In this document: positions 19,709 to 32,180 of the stretch, piece by piece
Position numbering within the stretch: the first letter of the stretch is position 1
How the letters are laid out: every line of letters starts with the position of its first letter
Source of the DNA: Conchocele bisecta
Taxonomy: Eukaryota; Mollusca; Bivalvia; Lucinida; Thyasiridae
DNA length: 64,000 nucleotides
Assembly (NCBI GenBank): GCA_029237695.1
Contig: CM055267.1
Coordinates: forward strand, 10,009,043 to 10,073,042
Reading direction: 5' to 3'
Made by a program: the position numbers and the translations under genes
Notes under the pieces: model-generated
Seen by the model: only the letters and a program-made list of their open reading frames with translations
Database searches by the model: none
What the model was told of the DNA's origin: nothing

Positions 19709-19858
19709 CCAGGGGGCCGTTTCACTTAACTTCGTACGACTAAAATGTTCGTAAGTGCATTCTTATGATAGTCTGTAAATTTCAATGATTTCTTGTGTAA
19801 CAAATTATATTATTGGATTTACATTTATGGATTGGCACTTACGTGAAACTGGCCCCAG
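19709..19858. mobile_element. Small MITE with GGGGGCCGTTTCAC ends
   Basis: 'gggggccgtttcactta' at the left and 'acttacgtgaaactggcccc' at the right are inverted repeats, flanking about 115 bp. This end sequence is common in marine invertebrate MITEs, from memory. Confidence 0.6.
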
Positions 19859-19859
19859 T

Positions 19860-21347
19860 GTGGCACTACATGTACATACACTAATGGGTTCATACTTATG
19901 TACAGGCACTGCAGCCCTGCTCACTTGCTCAAATTTGAAATCAGATGCACCGAAAGCGTTTAATCTAGCTTAAAACTAGTGTACCGTATATTCAGGGGAG
20001 GTAGCGTGCAGAATGTGAGCGGCATACTTAGGTTGGCGAATAGGTTTAGCGGTAGAGCAAATGGAGTAAAAAGACGACCATTTGCCACGAGGTAGGTACA
20101 TGTTCGTTGTTTTATTCATAGTTTAATTTAAAACACAAGGAAGCCATACAGCCTATGACACGACGGAATATTTCATAGAGCTACGAATGCAGACACTTTA
20201 TTAAAAGATGCAGTGACGAAAACGTTATTGAAGGATTTGTGGTCTCCTTTGTGTAAACAAATCATGCCGTTACGTTTAGAGTCGGTTTTAGTGAATATAC
20301 GGTTTATACCTCTGTATATAACCCATATAGCCCACGATTATGCACTATTTAACATTTCTTACGGGATATCGCCATTCGCATACCTCTCACGTCCGAGAAA
20401 ACGATGTGTAAGCACTATAGAGGTCTGGCGGTAGGAAAACATGCGAAAAAGGTTGGCGGCAGGTGTCAGATAAGTGTGTATGCCTGTGTTGGCTGCTATG
20501 TTTGTATATAATGTTATAATATACAAACTGTAAACAAGTCTTACTTTGTTATACAAGTTGAATTACCCTGACAGTGTACGCCAGTCGGGCAAAACTCAGA
20601 AATATAAATACATGCATATTATGACGTCACATCTGTAATATTTCTGAAAGAGGCTTTATTGTTTTAAAATGCATTTGAGACAGGTTTATTGTGTCAAATA
20701 AACGGCTTTATTGCGAAAATTGAGTTCCAAAATCAGCTGGTGTCGATATTTTATTGAGCGTTATAAGAGTTAACGATTGCCTGTAGTGTATACTTGCATG
20801 ATTTTCAAAGACAAAATACTCGTTCAGCTAGTCATGCGTCTAAGATAGTTTTTGTGGTGATTAATTGAAAATAAAAATCACACAACAAAATATATTAACT
20901 GAAATAGAGAAGCACGTGAACAAAATAGCGGAAGTACGTGTATCTGACAACGTTGGAACCGAAATTGATGCTAGATATGTTGAAAGGGCCCAAACTAAAA
21001 ATAGCTTTGAATACTCCACGGCTCGAACACATATTTGACAAACATGCATGTTAAAAAAGTTTTTAAGAACATCATCTGTTATGATGTTTCATGTAAATAC
21101 GTTATACGTGTATATTGATGCATGAAATGTCTGAAGTACACGTTTCCCATCTTGCTATAACTTCTTTACCGTCACTTGATACATTTTGCTCGAAAATACA
21201 GAATTTTCATGCTAGAATATTTTACATTTATAACTACGAAAATACTAAATGGTCATAAGAATATTTTAAAATGATTATTTAACATTATAAATATGCAGTT
21301 AATTTTGATTTAGTGATTTAGTGATGGAAATTTAGTTGTTTGACGCA
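19860..21347. other. No gene recognised
   Basis: AT-rich sequence with short spurious frames only. No repeat, RNA gene or domain was recognised. Confidence 0.5.
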
Positions 21348-21859
21348 TTAAAGGTACATGCCCACTCAGTAGACACACACATGTTCTGTATATCCGAGAC
21401 ATCATCCGAGACATTTTCTGGCAAAATAAACATTCGTTCACCATTACCCCACGTATTGATTAGTATTATTATGCATTTTATATCAGACGAATATTTTCAC
21501 ACAGATATCAGGGGCGATAACCGTGTTTCCTTAAAATGTTAACGGACATTACTATTTATTCTATGTATTTATTTTTTGATGTGCAATGATCATACTTTAT
21601 TATCTGTAGAAAGTATTATTTTTTCTGGCGACGCATTTAATTAGTATAAATAATTAAAATATATCATGCCTCATTTGCATATAAAAATAGCCTGATACCA
21701 CCGCTCGTCACTATCAGTAAAATAAACATAACTAAATGATTATAGCTCTATAGCGGGCACTCGTAATTTTTAGAACTGGTGGAATAGTGACGCAATCATA
21801 CATTTATTTAATTCCTACAAGGAAAATATTGTGCCTACAGCGTGGGCATGTACCTTTAA
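21348..21859. mobile_element. TTAA-bounded MITE, copy 1
   Basis: The ends are TTAAAGGTACATGCCCACTC and its inverse at 21,840-21,859, with TTAA on both sides, suggesting piggyBac-type mobilisation. About 510 bp without a gene. Copies are at 49,117-49,626 and, truncated, 61,599-61,752. Confidence 0.8.
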
Positions 21860-23511
21860 ACAAAGATTAAATTGTATAGGAAAACAGGAAAATTTCCTCT
21901 TGCGCTTTTCACAAAATGAGGCGATTATGGTAGGTATGCAGGTGCGCGAAATTGACGAAGTCCGACTTTCAGAATGATTTGTGTGTTTGTTTTGTTTGAT
22001 GGGGTTTAACGGCATATCAACAGAAAAGGTCATTTAAGGACGGGTACTAAATCCCATTATATTACTTGTACAAATGGGGGGAAAATCCCAAAATCAGAAC
22101 TGAATATTTACAATAAATAAATTACCGGTATATATTCAGCCCTGAAATCAAAATAATCCTATGCGATGCCAGGTCCTCGCTACACTAGAATCACTTGGCT
22201 CCCTCCCAAAAGCAGTAAGACCAGTAATACTCTTATTACTTTTATAATGGGCAATAACTCAATTCAACTCCCAGGTATTAACAAAAGGGCCAAAGATAAA
22301 AAAACGTACCTAAGGGCCAAACCAGTCAAATGGTGATTCCTACCGTTAATTTACACTACCGCGACCGATTGTGAAATAATATAACATACTAAGACCAGTA
22401 AGGCAAATGACATTTTTTATGCATATATAGTGTTTGGACTGTGTGTCCGGCACATTACGAAGTTCGTCAGAGTTTCTCAATTATGTGATAACTTCTATAC
22501 ACCAACACAGCATACCTGTGGACAAATGCCACACATCCATGATGTCATTAATATGACCTTGACCTTTTGACCTACACAACTTTGAACTTTTTCACACATT
22601 AAGAAGTTCGCCGGAGTTTCTCAATTCTGTCATAACTTCTATATCCCTTGATAGATTAATTCATTATTTCAATACATCATGCTTGTGGACAAGATGTCAC
22701 ACATCCATGCTGCCCTTAATATGACCTTTTGACCTTCACAACTTGGAACTTTTAATTCGCTCAGAGTTTCTGAATTCTGTCACAACTTCTATATCCCTTT
22801 GTGGATTACATGTACTTTACAGGTGCATGCTCAGTAGCCAACGTCAGTTTAAATAGTACGCTTTTCATGAGTGATGTCTAACTCCAATTTCTGTGCTGTT
22901 TTCAAACTTTGTCAAAGTGTTTGGGAAACTGGCTGTACATATCAGCAAACTGCCAGCAGTCGAGGATACTACACAATTATGACGAATACTTTACCTAAAT
23001 CGATGCCAAAATACACGTCTTTTTTCTGCACACATACCCAAAACGCGTGCCTGCACACATCTTGATTCCCCTCCGTGTTATTGTCCTGAGACAATGGATT
23101 ATATTGTATTCCAATGACGAGAATGTGAAAGTTACAAATGCTGCACGTGTCCTTTGGTACCTTTTCTCAGCCGGCGGCTATGTTACGTTTCACTATTCGC
23201 TGTGCATTATAATTAACCCGCTTTGATAATTTAACCCTTTCAACACCACAGGCCTGTATAGTGGTATTGGCAAGCAGTGTAGATCCAGATGATTTCATCA
23301 CGATCTGCTCTTTTTGCAAGTTATTTTTGAGAATACCCCCTTTTCATAAATGGACTAATCTAAAAATCATTTTTTGACCGTTGGATTGATTGCAGAATAT
23401 TCATATCACAATCCAATCCATTTACTTTGGGGTGAAAGGGTTAATACCTTACTATTGTGCATGAGTATTAACATGTACATGATTTCACTGTATATAACAT
23501 ATTGTACATAG
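21860..23511. other. Intergenic, with a degenerate tandem repeat at 22,460-22,800
   Basis: At 22,460-22,800 two to three units of about 160 bp share 'agagtttctcaattctgtc', 'acttctatatccctt' and 'atatgaccttttgacc'. The rest has no recognised feature. Confidence 0.5.
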
Positions 23512-26236
23512 TAGGGTCATTCCGGGGGATTCCGTGACCATCACGTTCCTACCTTTTTCTATTGTTGATTTGTCAACTTGAACTATTTTAGAAAAAATAG
23601 CGCATTTTTCAAAAATGATGGAAAAACATTTTAGAGCACGAAATTCAAAACATTTTGAAATATATAAAATGCACTATTTCTGTAATGAGATAAGCAAGAA
23701 ATACACATGAGGTGTCGTTTCCCAATAATTATATCATGCCAAAACTGCTGGTATTGTTAATTTTTAGTTTGAATTTTGAAATCCAAGATGGCTGCCGTTC
23801 ATCATCTAAAATACATAATACTGCACATTGTTAGTGGGAGCTAAGCTAAAAGTAAAAATAATGTGTATATACTTACTAATTTTAACATGCCACATCTGGT
23901 GGAGGGGTTGTGTGTTGGTTTGAAAGTCACTAAGTTCTTTAAATCCAAGATGGCCGCCGTCCGCCATCTTGAACAATATAAAACACAGTATTTCTGTGGG
24001 GGAAAATTAAGCTAATTGTATAACTGGTGTGTCGTTTTTGCTAATGTTAGCAGACCACACCTACAGGAAGGGTTATTTTTTAGGTTGGATGCTATCAGTA
24101 TCGGGAAATCCAAGATGGCTACCTTATGCTATCTTGAAAATGGAAAATGCAATAGTTTTGAGACTGAATATAAATAAATGTACAAACAGTGTGATTTCTC
24201 ATTAATTTAGTCATTCTATATTGGATTTAAGTGATGTTTTGTTATCTTAGAGTCTATGATTACTGGCGAATTCATATATATATATATATATATATATAAT
24301 TGATATGTATGTCTATTATCACACTTACTATAATACATGAGTCACAGTCAGCGGCATGTGTGTGTGATAGTGTGTATGCTATCCTCAATTTCTTCAGTGC
24401 GTTGGTGCTAGAAGCTATCATAACCAGCAACATGCTTCTTTTCGATGTATGCGAGTTATCTCGGGAGTGCAAATCCAGTGACTTCATACATCAGATACAT
24501 GCCTTTATATAATTGTAAATAATGATAAATATAGAAACTGAACACATACATATATTTCTAAGATTGTGATATGGCATTGGATATGTGAATATGTGGGTCT
24601 AAATTTTACAATTACTGCACTCAGAAATTGTCAGTTGTCAAAATCACAATTCTTATCAGTATTATCATTGGTATCCTCTTCCTGATAGTTTAAGCTTATT
24701 TGATCTGGAAATGGATGATACAAATATGCCATTATCCATTACGTGTGAAGTTATGGACTTGTCAACCTTATACTGCAATTTTATTTCCTATTTAGAATTC
24801 GGGTCTATCCGCTATTAGTTAATTTGAGTTGTGGTCACATTGTCTGGGGTGTAGCAAGTTCTTATCAATAACATCAATCAGTGATTAAGATATATTTCCA
24901 CACCATCTTATGCTGAGGAACATATACAGTTTATATGTGTAATGATGAACATAGTCAGACTCGGCGTGTAGAAGGGGAATATTTAAATATGTCATCGTTT
25001 ATTAGTAGTCACCACTGACTCTTGGACTTGTGGTAGTTGTTTCTGCAAATCACGTCGTGCATACATTTCATATATGTGCTTGGAGAGGTAAGTTGTCATA
25101 TCAGATGCATTCATCAAGAATGTATAATTGATTTATAATCAAAATAAATATTTCACTAAACTTGGCCACAACGTAGGCCCCTTGTAGATTCACCTTATAC
25201 ATTTTATAGAAATACGATGGACGACCTGCGATCAGTATCCAGCTAGCAACACGGTCTACATTGATTAACTTACTGGGACTCGTGTAGTAACCCTATATCT
25301 CATACTAACATAACACTAATAGTAATTTGTATGCCTTTAAATATGGAATAATGTCACCGTTTTGGAGTCATCATTTGTCTACGATTGAATAAAAAATGTG
25401 TACTTCTGCGTTCATTAGACCTAATAGTCCTACTAGTGGAGCACTGTATCATTTTGAAGACAGCTGACAGTGGCCATCTTAAATGTTGTTATCCATGGAA
25501 GGCCAGCATCACAATATATTTTACCCTAATATTAAACAATAAACATTAATTAATGTGGTTTCTCCCATCTTCTATCATTAAGAACAGCCTCCAAATTATC
25601 AAACTGCTTTTACAGCAGATGTGGACTGCTAAAATATGTGAAATACTCATGACTTGGTACTTTTATCCTATATGCCATCTTGGAAATGTTGTAGTTTGTC
25701 TTTTCAAGATGGAAGATGGTGGCCATCTTGGATTTCCAAGCCCCGATATCATCCAACCTAACAAACAGCCCTTCCAGTGTCGTCTACTGAAATTAGCGAA
25801 AATGTCACACTTTCGCTTAATCTTTCGCTCAGATATATTGTGATATTATATCTCAAGCAGGTATGGCATGCTAAACTTAATGAATATATACACATTATTT
25901 TTACTTTTAGCTTAGCTCCCACGAACACTATGGCCTAGTATGTATTTTAAGAAAGTTGACGGTGGCCATCTTGGATTTAAAGGTCCAAACTAAAAAATAA
26001 CCATACCAGTAGTTTTGGCATAGTCATAATTATTGGGAAACGACACCTCATTTGTCTTTTTTGCTTATCTCATTACAGAGATAATGCAATTTATATATTT
26101 CAAAATGGCGTTAGCGGTCATTTTGAATTTTGTGCATAGAAGCTATTTTTTCCTACAATGGTTCACGTTGACAAATCAACAGTAAAACAAAGGTAGGAAC
26201 ATGAGTGTCACGGAATCCTCAGAAATTACCCTATTA
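23512..26236. mobile_element. 2.7-kb foldback-type element with long inverted repeats
   Basis: The left arm (23,512 to about 24,170) is matched in reverse complement by about 25,430-26,236. The arms share 'ggattccgtgac', 'gttgatttgtcaa', 'gggagctaagctaaaagtaa' and several 'atccaagatggc' sites. Each arm is itself built of repeated subunits of about 170-200 bp. The centre (24.2-25.4 kb) has no recognised transposase. Confidence 0.8.
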
Positions 26237-26419
26237 ACATGCATATGTGTCTAACATGGTTAACGTGTATGCTCACGGAACACGAGCACATTACACACGT
26301 TCATCAATAAAGTAGCGACATTGCAGTTCGCAGTTAACGTTGTCCTTTAGAATGTGGGAATCAAAATCAAATGTCGTCTGCTGTCGTTTGTGTCTACTTT
26401 ATCAATACAAAATATGGTG

Positions 26420-27690
26420 TGAGCACTTTTGAAGCAATGCCATGTGAAATGATTCTAAATGATATTGCAGACAAACTAATGACGACTCTTCTATAGAAAT
26501 TTCGACACCAGACATGAATATAATAGAACATAATATAAATCATGACTTGAATAAATTTACAGAATGGCCAAACCAGTGACTTGTAAAATTCAACCCCTCT
26601 AAAACTGATGGTATGGTTTGTTCATTAGCGAGACAGGCAGAACCATCTTTATATTTTAATAACGTCCAACTTCAATTTGTCGAACATCACAAACACGTAG
26701 GGCTAACTCTTAGTCAAGATGGAACCTGACATGAACACGGTTCAAATATAAACAGATGATATGTTGTATTTAACAAAACGGGTAAAATTTATACATTTTT
26801 GAGACACTGAAATTTTGCCAAAATACGATGCGATTTCAGGGCGATTTCAGGGCCTTACCGCACCTTCCTCTTTAAACTGAACAGAAATACACTAAACCAA
26901 ATATATATATCTTACATGAGACCAATTATTGAGTATACATCAATTGTTTGAGACAGTAGTACTCAATATGAACGTGATTCCCTTAAAAGGCTCCAATATG
27001 AAGCAGCCAGAACAGTTACTGGTATAACCCGTTCAGTTTCAATTAATAGGCTCGATCAAGAAATTGGATGGGTATCACTATCAGACAGAAGAAAAATACA
27101 AACAATATTTCTCATATATAAAGAAAAGGTAGGTGAACTTCCAATATATCTACACGAATTATTCCCATAACATGTAGGAGAAAATACTCTATATGCATTG
27201 CGTAATAGGAGTAATTTTATTACATTAGCCAGACGAACAGAAATTTACTCTAAATCAGATATACCTTCTTCTATAGCTCTATGTAACGAGTTAGATGAGG
27301 AAATTAAGAGCTCTCCTTCCATAGCAGTTGTTAAAGCTATGATAAAACAAATATTCAAACCGCCTATTGTTCCAGAATACTATCTGATCTGATAGAACGC
27401 AATCTGTTTACGACGCCCGTATACGAAATCAATGTAGTTATCTAAATGCAGACCTTTTTACGAATAATCTACGAGAATCACCATTGTATCACTGTACTCT
27501 TTAAGTAGAAGATGCTGAGCACTTCTTTTTTAAATGAGCATCATTCCATCAGCAACGCCAGCAATTGCTTACCGCAATACCACCCGTTATCTATAAATAC
27601 TCTATTATTTGGAGACGATTTAACATATTTTGAAGAAAATGCCAGCATTAAACATTAAACTTACTCGTCGTACAATAATTAAGGTATACT
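26420..27690 (+). pseudogene. LINE (non-LTR retrotransposon) remnant, reverse-transcriptase 3' half
   Basis: With many stops and shifts, the plus strand gives VKFNPSKT-type, HKHVGLTLSQDGTW, MRPIIEYTSIV, LQYEAARTVTGITRSVSI, IGWVSLSDRRKIQ and VEDAEHFFFK. This is the palm-to-thumb and C-terminal zinc-knuckle-like region of a jockey/CR1-type LINE common in molluscs. It is dead. Confidence 0.8.
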
Positions 27691-27829
27691 TATTCACTTA
27701 TTCACGTGTTCCTGTTTTTTTTTGAAAACTAGACTTACTCGATGGCCCGATCTTGGATGTCAACTGGTCTGTATTCATCGGACAGTGCAACACGATTTTA
27801 TACCGCAACCATTGCTCCACGTAGCATAA

Positions 27830-29115
27830 TAAAGGGGGTTGAATAAATGCTGTTTATATCTGAAGTAACATAATATACCTGAAGTAGCCTAATATACATG
27901 AAGTGCCGTTTTTGCCTTAATTTTTTCACCTTTGACCCCTAATCGTGGCCTCTGATTGGTCAGACTCAACAGCAAATTCAAGATGGCTGCGAATTTTAAA
28001 ATCTAAATCGCTGTCGATTCAGCTGAATGTTGTCTATTTTTACAGTATATGCGATGTAACCAACGACATGGATATGTCCATTATGATTGTAATGCTTATT
28101 ATGACAACTGTGTAATCTAAAATTAGCCAATATTGAATATTTAAGCTCATCTTGAATAAATCGGAGATTTAATCAGATACAAAACCGAATCTACCTAGCA
28201 TGGACGCCGCCATTTTGCTTTGAATCACGTCGTTAGATTTGTGACGTATGGCGAGGGAATGACGTAAAAACATGACGTCACGCACGTTCAACAATTAAGT
28301 TTAGTATGTGGTATAAATTAAATACATGGTTAGTGCCGTCGAATATAAAATATATTCGGTTTCGCCACAACAACTTGTTAGGGGCTCGCTAAAGCTCGCC
28401 CCAATAAAGCTATCTAAAGCTCAACCGAATATACATGTATTTTATATTCGACGGCACTAACCATGTATTTACTATATATTGAAGGGGCTTGAATACATGT
28501 TGTTTATATCTGAAGTAACCTAATATACCTGAAGTAGCCTAATATACATGAAGTGCCGTTTTTTGCCTTTATTTTTTTCACCTTTGACCCCTAATCGCAG
28601 CCTTTGATTGGTCAGTCACCATATCACATTCAAGATGGCGGCGAATTTTAAAATCGAAATCGCTGTCGGTTCAGCTGAATTTTGTCAACTTTTACAGTAT
28701 ATGCGACTTAACCAGCGACATGGATAGGCCCATTATGATTGCAATGCTTATTATGTCAGCTGTGTAGTCTAAAACAAGCCAATATTGAAGCTCATCGTAA
28801 ATAAATCTTAGATTTAATCAGATACAATACCGAATCTACCTAGCGTGGACGCCGCCATTTTGATTTAAATGACGTCGCTAGATTTGTGACGTATGGGAGG
28901 CAATTACGTCAAATCATGACGTCACGCACGTTCAAACAATTAAGGTTAGTATGCGGTATAAATTAAATACATGATTAGTGCCGTCGAATATAAAAAATAT
29001 TCGGTTTCGCCACGACAACTTTATAGGGGCTCGCTAAAGCTCGCCCCAATAAAGCTGTCTAGGGCTCAACCGAATATATTTTATATTCGAAGGCACTAAC
29101 CATATATTTACTATA
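27830..29115. repeat. Two tandem 650-bp units, each ending in an inverted repeat
   Basis: Units start at about 27,830 and 28,482 ('ttgaata.atg.tgtttata'). Each contains an 'attcaagatggcg' site, a CRE-like 'tgacgtca', and ends with about 60-bp inverted arms around 'gtgccgtcgaatataaaa' flanking 'ggggctcgctaaagctcgcc'. Confidence 0.85.
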
Positions 29116-29181
29116 TATTATACCTAGTAACAGTTATGTCTACCGCTATTATACCACAATTTATAGTACATGCAATATGCA

Positions 29182-29320
29182 ATTGGGAAGGGATGTAACT
29201 AATATGGTTAAAACTTGTATCCCAACCCGTTTGCTCTTATTATATATTAGTAAAATGTATATCTTGGAAACTATTGTGTACTGCCTAAATAGAGCAATAC
29301 AATATGTTTAACTCAAATGA
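29182..29320. mobile_element. Second copy of the 145-bp short element
   Basis: It is alignable with 5,170-5,310: 'ttgggaagggatgtaacta', 'cccaacccgtttgctc', 'agagcaata', 'aatatgttta'. It lies in host DNA, so the family inserts both inside and outside Polintons. Confidence 0.75.
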
Positions 29321-29374
29321 TTATAAAGTGCTGTCAACTCACATGTTTATGGAAGCGTTCTGGTGCCGATGCTG

Positions 29375-30215
29375 AACTATTTTAAGTCCTAATTAGGAGA
29401 TACTAAGTCCTAATTAGGAGATACTAACAACATTCATGTCTTATGCTAGGAAGCTGAAAATCACCTGTGACGAAAGAATGAAAACCTAAACCGGTCCGAG
29501 AGTGACATAATTTTTAAACCATTCAGAAGTACGGAATTCAGAGTAAAGAAGACAACCAACAAACAACTATAGATCTTCATAAAACTTAACTTCAGCATGA
29601 CGTAATGGAATACATTATAATATAATATAAATTCTTCAGAAATAACAAATAATTATTAAATTAATATATATAATTGACTTGTTAATGCATAATTCACAAA
29701 CCAAAAAAGAAATATACCAAACATAAACAGTGAACCAGACCATTGAAATAAGACCGAAAGCAGTATGGAAACAAACAGAAATTTATTTTCAGTATTCGAG
29801 GTAATAACATTTTTTAGAGCTCAAAATTCCCAATTAGGAGATCATAACTCACAATTAGGAGATACTAAGTATGCGTTTCAGAAATAGTCGACCGATTTTC
29901 AATATTTTTTTTCTTAGTTAGATCATTTCCAAGCTATAACTCCTAATTAGGAGATGTAACTCATAACTATGAGATACTAAGTACGAATTAGGAGATATTA
30001 TCTCCGTTAGGAGATGCTAACTCCTAATTAGGATATACGAAGTACGAATTAGGAGATACTATCTCCTAATTATGAGTTACTAAGTACGAATTAGGAGATA
30101 CTATCTCCATTAGGAGATGCTAACTCCTAATTAGGAGATACGAAATCCTAATTTGGAGGTACTAATTTTGGGATACTAAGCCCTACTTATTATCTCCTAA
30201 CTTCGTATCTCCTAA
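29375..30215. repeat. CTCCTAATTAGGAG palindromic satellite
   Basis: There are two units at 29,386-29,425, scattered ones at 29,830-29,870, and a dense array at 29,930-30,215. The core ctcctaattaggag is self-complementary. Units alternate with 'actaagtacgaattagg'. The array ends about 110 bp beyond the 3' end of the GTPase gene. Confidence 0.85.
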
Positions 30216-30325
30216 TTAGACTTTAAAATATTTCATAATCTGGCACCAGGACACTTACATTTGATTTTTCTGAGAAAATAGAAAATAAAAATCTGACGAC
30301 AAAATTTACTTCAGCATTGCATGAG

Positions 30326-31564
30326 TTATGCAACTTCCATATCCTGGTCATCCACGGATGCCGCTATTCGCCTGGTTAAAAACGTGTTGATCTCCTGCGA
30401 GCCTGCTTCCAGCTTGTCTATTAGCTTATAAAGAAAAGAGGCCGTGACCTTGTAGGAAATGCCCGCGGCGATTAAACTGCCGATGATTGGCAATAAAAGT
30501 GATGCCGTCGTTTCAGCGACCTCGGATATGGCGACTGAGCCTAAGCCTTTGATTATACTCTCCGCAGACACGAACATCAAGGTGCTCGAAAATTTACTTC
30601 TGATGTCGTCCACCGACACATTTGCATCTCTAGCAACAACCGCAAGACTTTCGTCATCTAAGCCGAATTGCTTTTGGTATATGGACGTTTCTATTGCAAT
30701 GATTGTCATGTCGACAGCAAAGGAAATTCCCGGTACCGGGATCGCGCCACCGGCGGCGGATATAGCCGCCACGGTCCAAACCCGCTTCCTCAAAACTTCG
30801 GCTTTCTCTCGGATGATCTTCGAAGTCAGCATGTTCAGAGACAGGATCAATGCCTCTCGTTTTCGGGCGGGGAAATCGTCGATCAATTTGTCAGCAAGGC
30901 GTCTGAAATCAAACTTGTGCTTATGGTAAATGGATATCAGAAACACGTCCGGGATGAATTCTATAGCAGACGACAGATTATTTTGGCAGTCTTGTTTGAT
31001 TCTGCCAAGTAGAACCGCTTCATCGTGCTTTTTCCTGTGTGCTAGTTTGTCATCATTGACGGCATGATCAATTTTCGTTCGGACAAAGAAAAAATTCTTT
31101 TTGCGGGCATGTATCGCCTTTGCCAGCCACATGTCGTTTTCCGTGAATCTGTCTTTGGACATTATCAGGAAAAAGTCGTAGCGATCAAAGTTGACATCTT
31201 TTAGGTAAGTCTCATGCATGAACGTCGGAGTGCCTACGCCCGGCAAATCCCAGAACTGTAAGTTGGAATTGGATGGGTGTGGATAAGACCTGACTTCAAA
31301 CGTTGTCTCCACTTCACCGACCTCGGCGGCCCCGTCGTCATCCGTCTCCAGTCCCCGGATGGCGTTAATGAATGACGACTTTCCCGTGCCGGAGTTACCG
31401 ATGACAGCCACGTTCAGGGGCACATTTTTCCAATCATTCTGTTTCTTGTCACATATTGATTTGAGCGCAGACAGCCCGTTGTCTTGGATTTGCTTCAGTT
31501 CGTCTGCGTCCACAACAACCCATCCATCGGTCAGTACACACACCATATGCTTCACATTCTCCAT
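30326..31564 (-). CDS. Immunity-related (IRG-type) GTPase, single exon
   Basis: This is an intact 412-residue frame. The G1 loop GNSGTGKSS is at 56-64, switch/G3 DLPGVGT at 106-112 and G4 TKID at 163-166. The C-terminal helical part (about 240-412) includes a conserved AAISAAGGAIPVPGISFAVD-type segment. Length and motifs fit the IRG (p47) family of interferon-inducible GTPases. In vertebrates these act on membranes of pathogen vacuoles in cell-autonomous immunity; the molluscan role is not known to me. The G1 motif has the ordinary GKS, not the GMS of regulatory IRGs. There is no N-terminal glycine for myristoylation. Neighbours are satellite DNA and two Polintons, with no other host gene in view. 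Confidence 0.9.
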   Translation of the reverse strand: MENVKHMVCVLTDGWVVVDADELKQIQDNGLSALKSICDKKQNDWKNVPLNVAVIGNSGTGKSSFINAIRGLETDDDGAAEVGEVETTFEVRSYPHPSNSNLQFWDLPGVGTPTFMHETYLKDVNFDRYDFFLIMSKDRFTENDMWLAKAIHARKKNFFFVRTKIDHAVNDDKLAHRKKHDEAVLLGRIKQDCQNNLSSAIEFIPDVFLISIYHKHKFDFRRLADKLIDDFPARKREALILSLNMLTSKIIREKAEVLRKRVWTVAAISAAGGAIPVPGISFAVDMTIIAIETSIYQKQFGLDDESLAVVARDANVSVDDIRSKFSSTLMFVSAESIIKGLGSVAISEVAETTASLLLPIIGSLIAAGISYKVTASFLYKLIDKLEAGSQEINTFLTRRIAASVDDQDMEVA

Positions 31565-31599
31565 ACCGGCTGGGGATCTATTGATAAGAGAACATGATT

Positions 31600-32180
31600 G
31601 CTGTAATGTGAATCTGACACTATTTTATCAGGTAACGAGCTTTGTAGTGGCAGAATACGTACGTACTGATAACATATTGCTATATCCGGGCTCGGCTCGG
31701 AAACAGTATAGGAATTAATCGGCGAGCTTCGGAATTCCTGTACGGTACGCGTTTCCTAGCATTGCATGATAAACTTGATATCAAGACACTAGCCTGGTAT
31801 TCTCTATGTATTTGCCGAATACGTACGAACTGATAACATAATGTCGTATCAGGCATTGACCTGATATGAATATTCTGGTTACAATAAATTGAAAACCAAC
31901 GTTGCAGTGGTCGAACGGCGTCGCATGACGTTATCGAATGACGTCAGGGTACAGACACAACAAAAACAAGTTCCGTTTTTTTCAACGAAAACTACTTTAT
32001 ATGTGATCATCAGCTATAAAAAAATGTTACCTGATAAATGGTAATATCAGCGTGTCTGCTGATATCAATTTTATCAGGCTCGGCTAGGAAACGATACGAG
32101 TTCCTCGGAATTGCTACGCATTTCCTAGCATTGCCTGATAAACTTGATATCAAAAGACACTAGACTGGTATTCTCTATAA
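31600..32180. repeat. Two dispersed-repeat copies upstream of the GTPase gene
   Basis: Segments 31,676-31,815 and about 32,065-32,178 share 'gtttcctagcattgc', 'tgataaacttgatatcaa' and 'ctggtattctctat'. They may include the GTPase promoter, but no clear TATA box or ISRE/GAS-like site was recognised. Confidence 0.55.
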
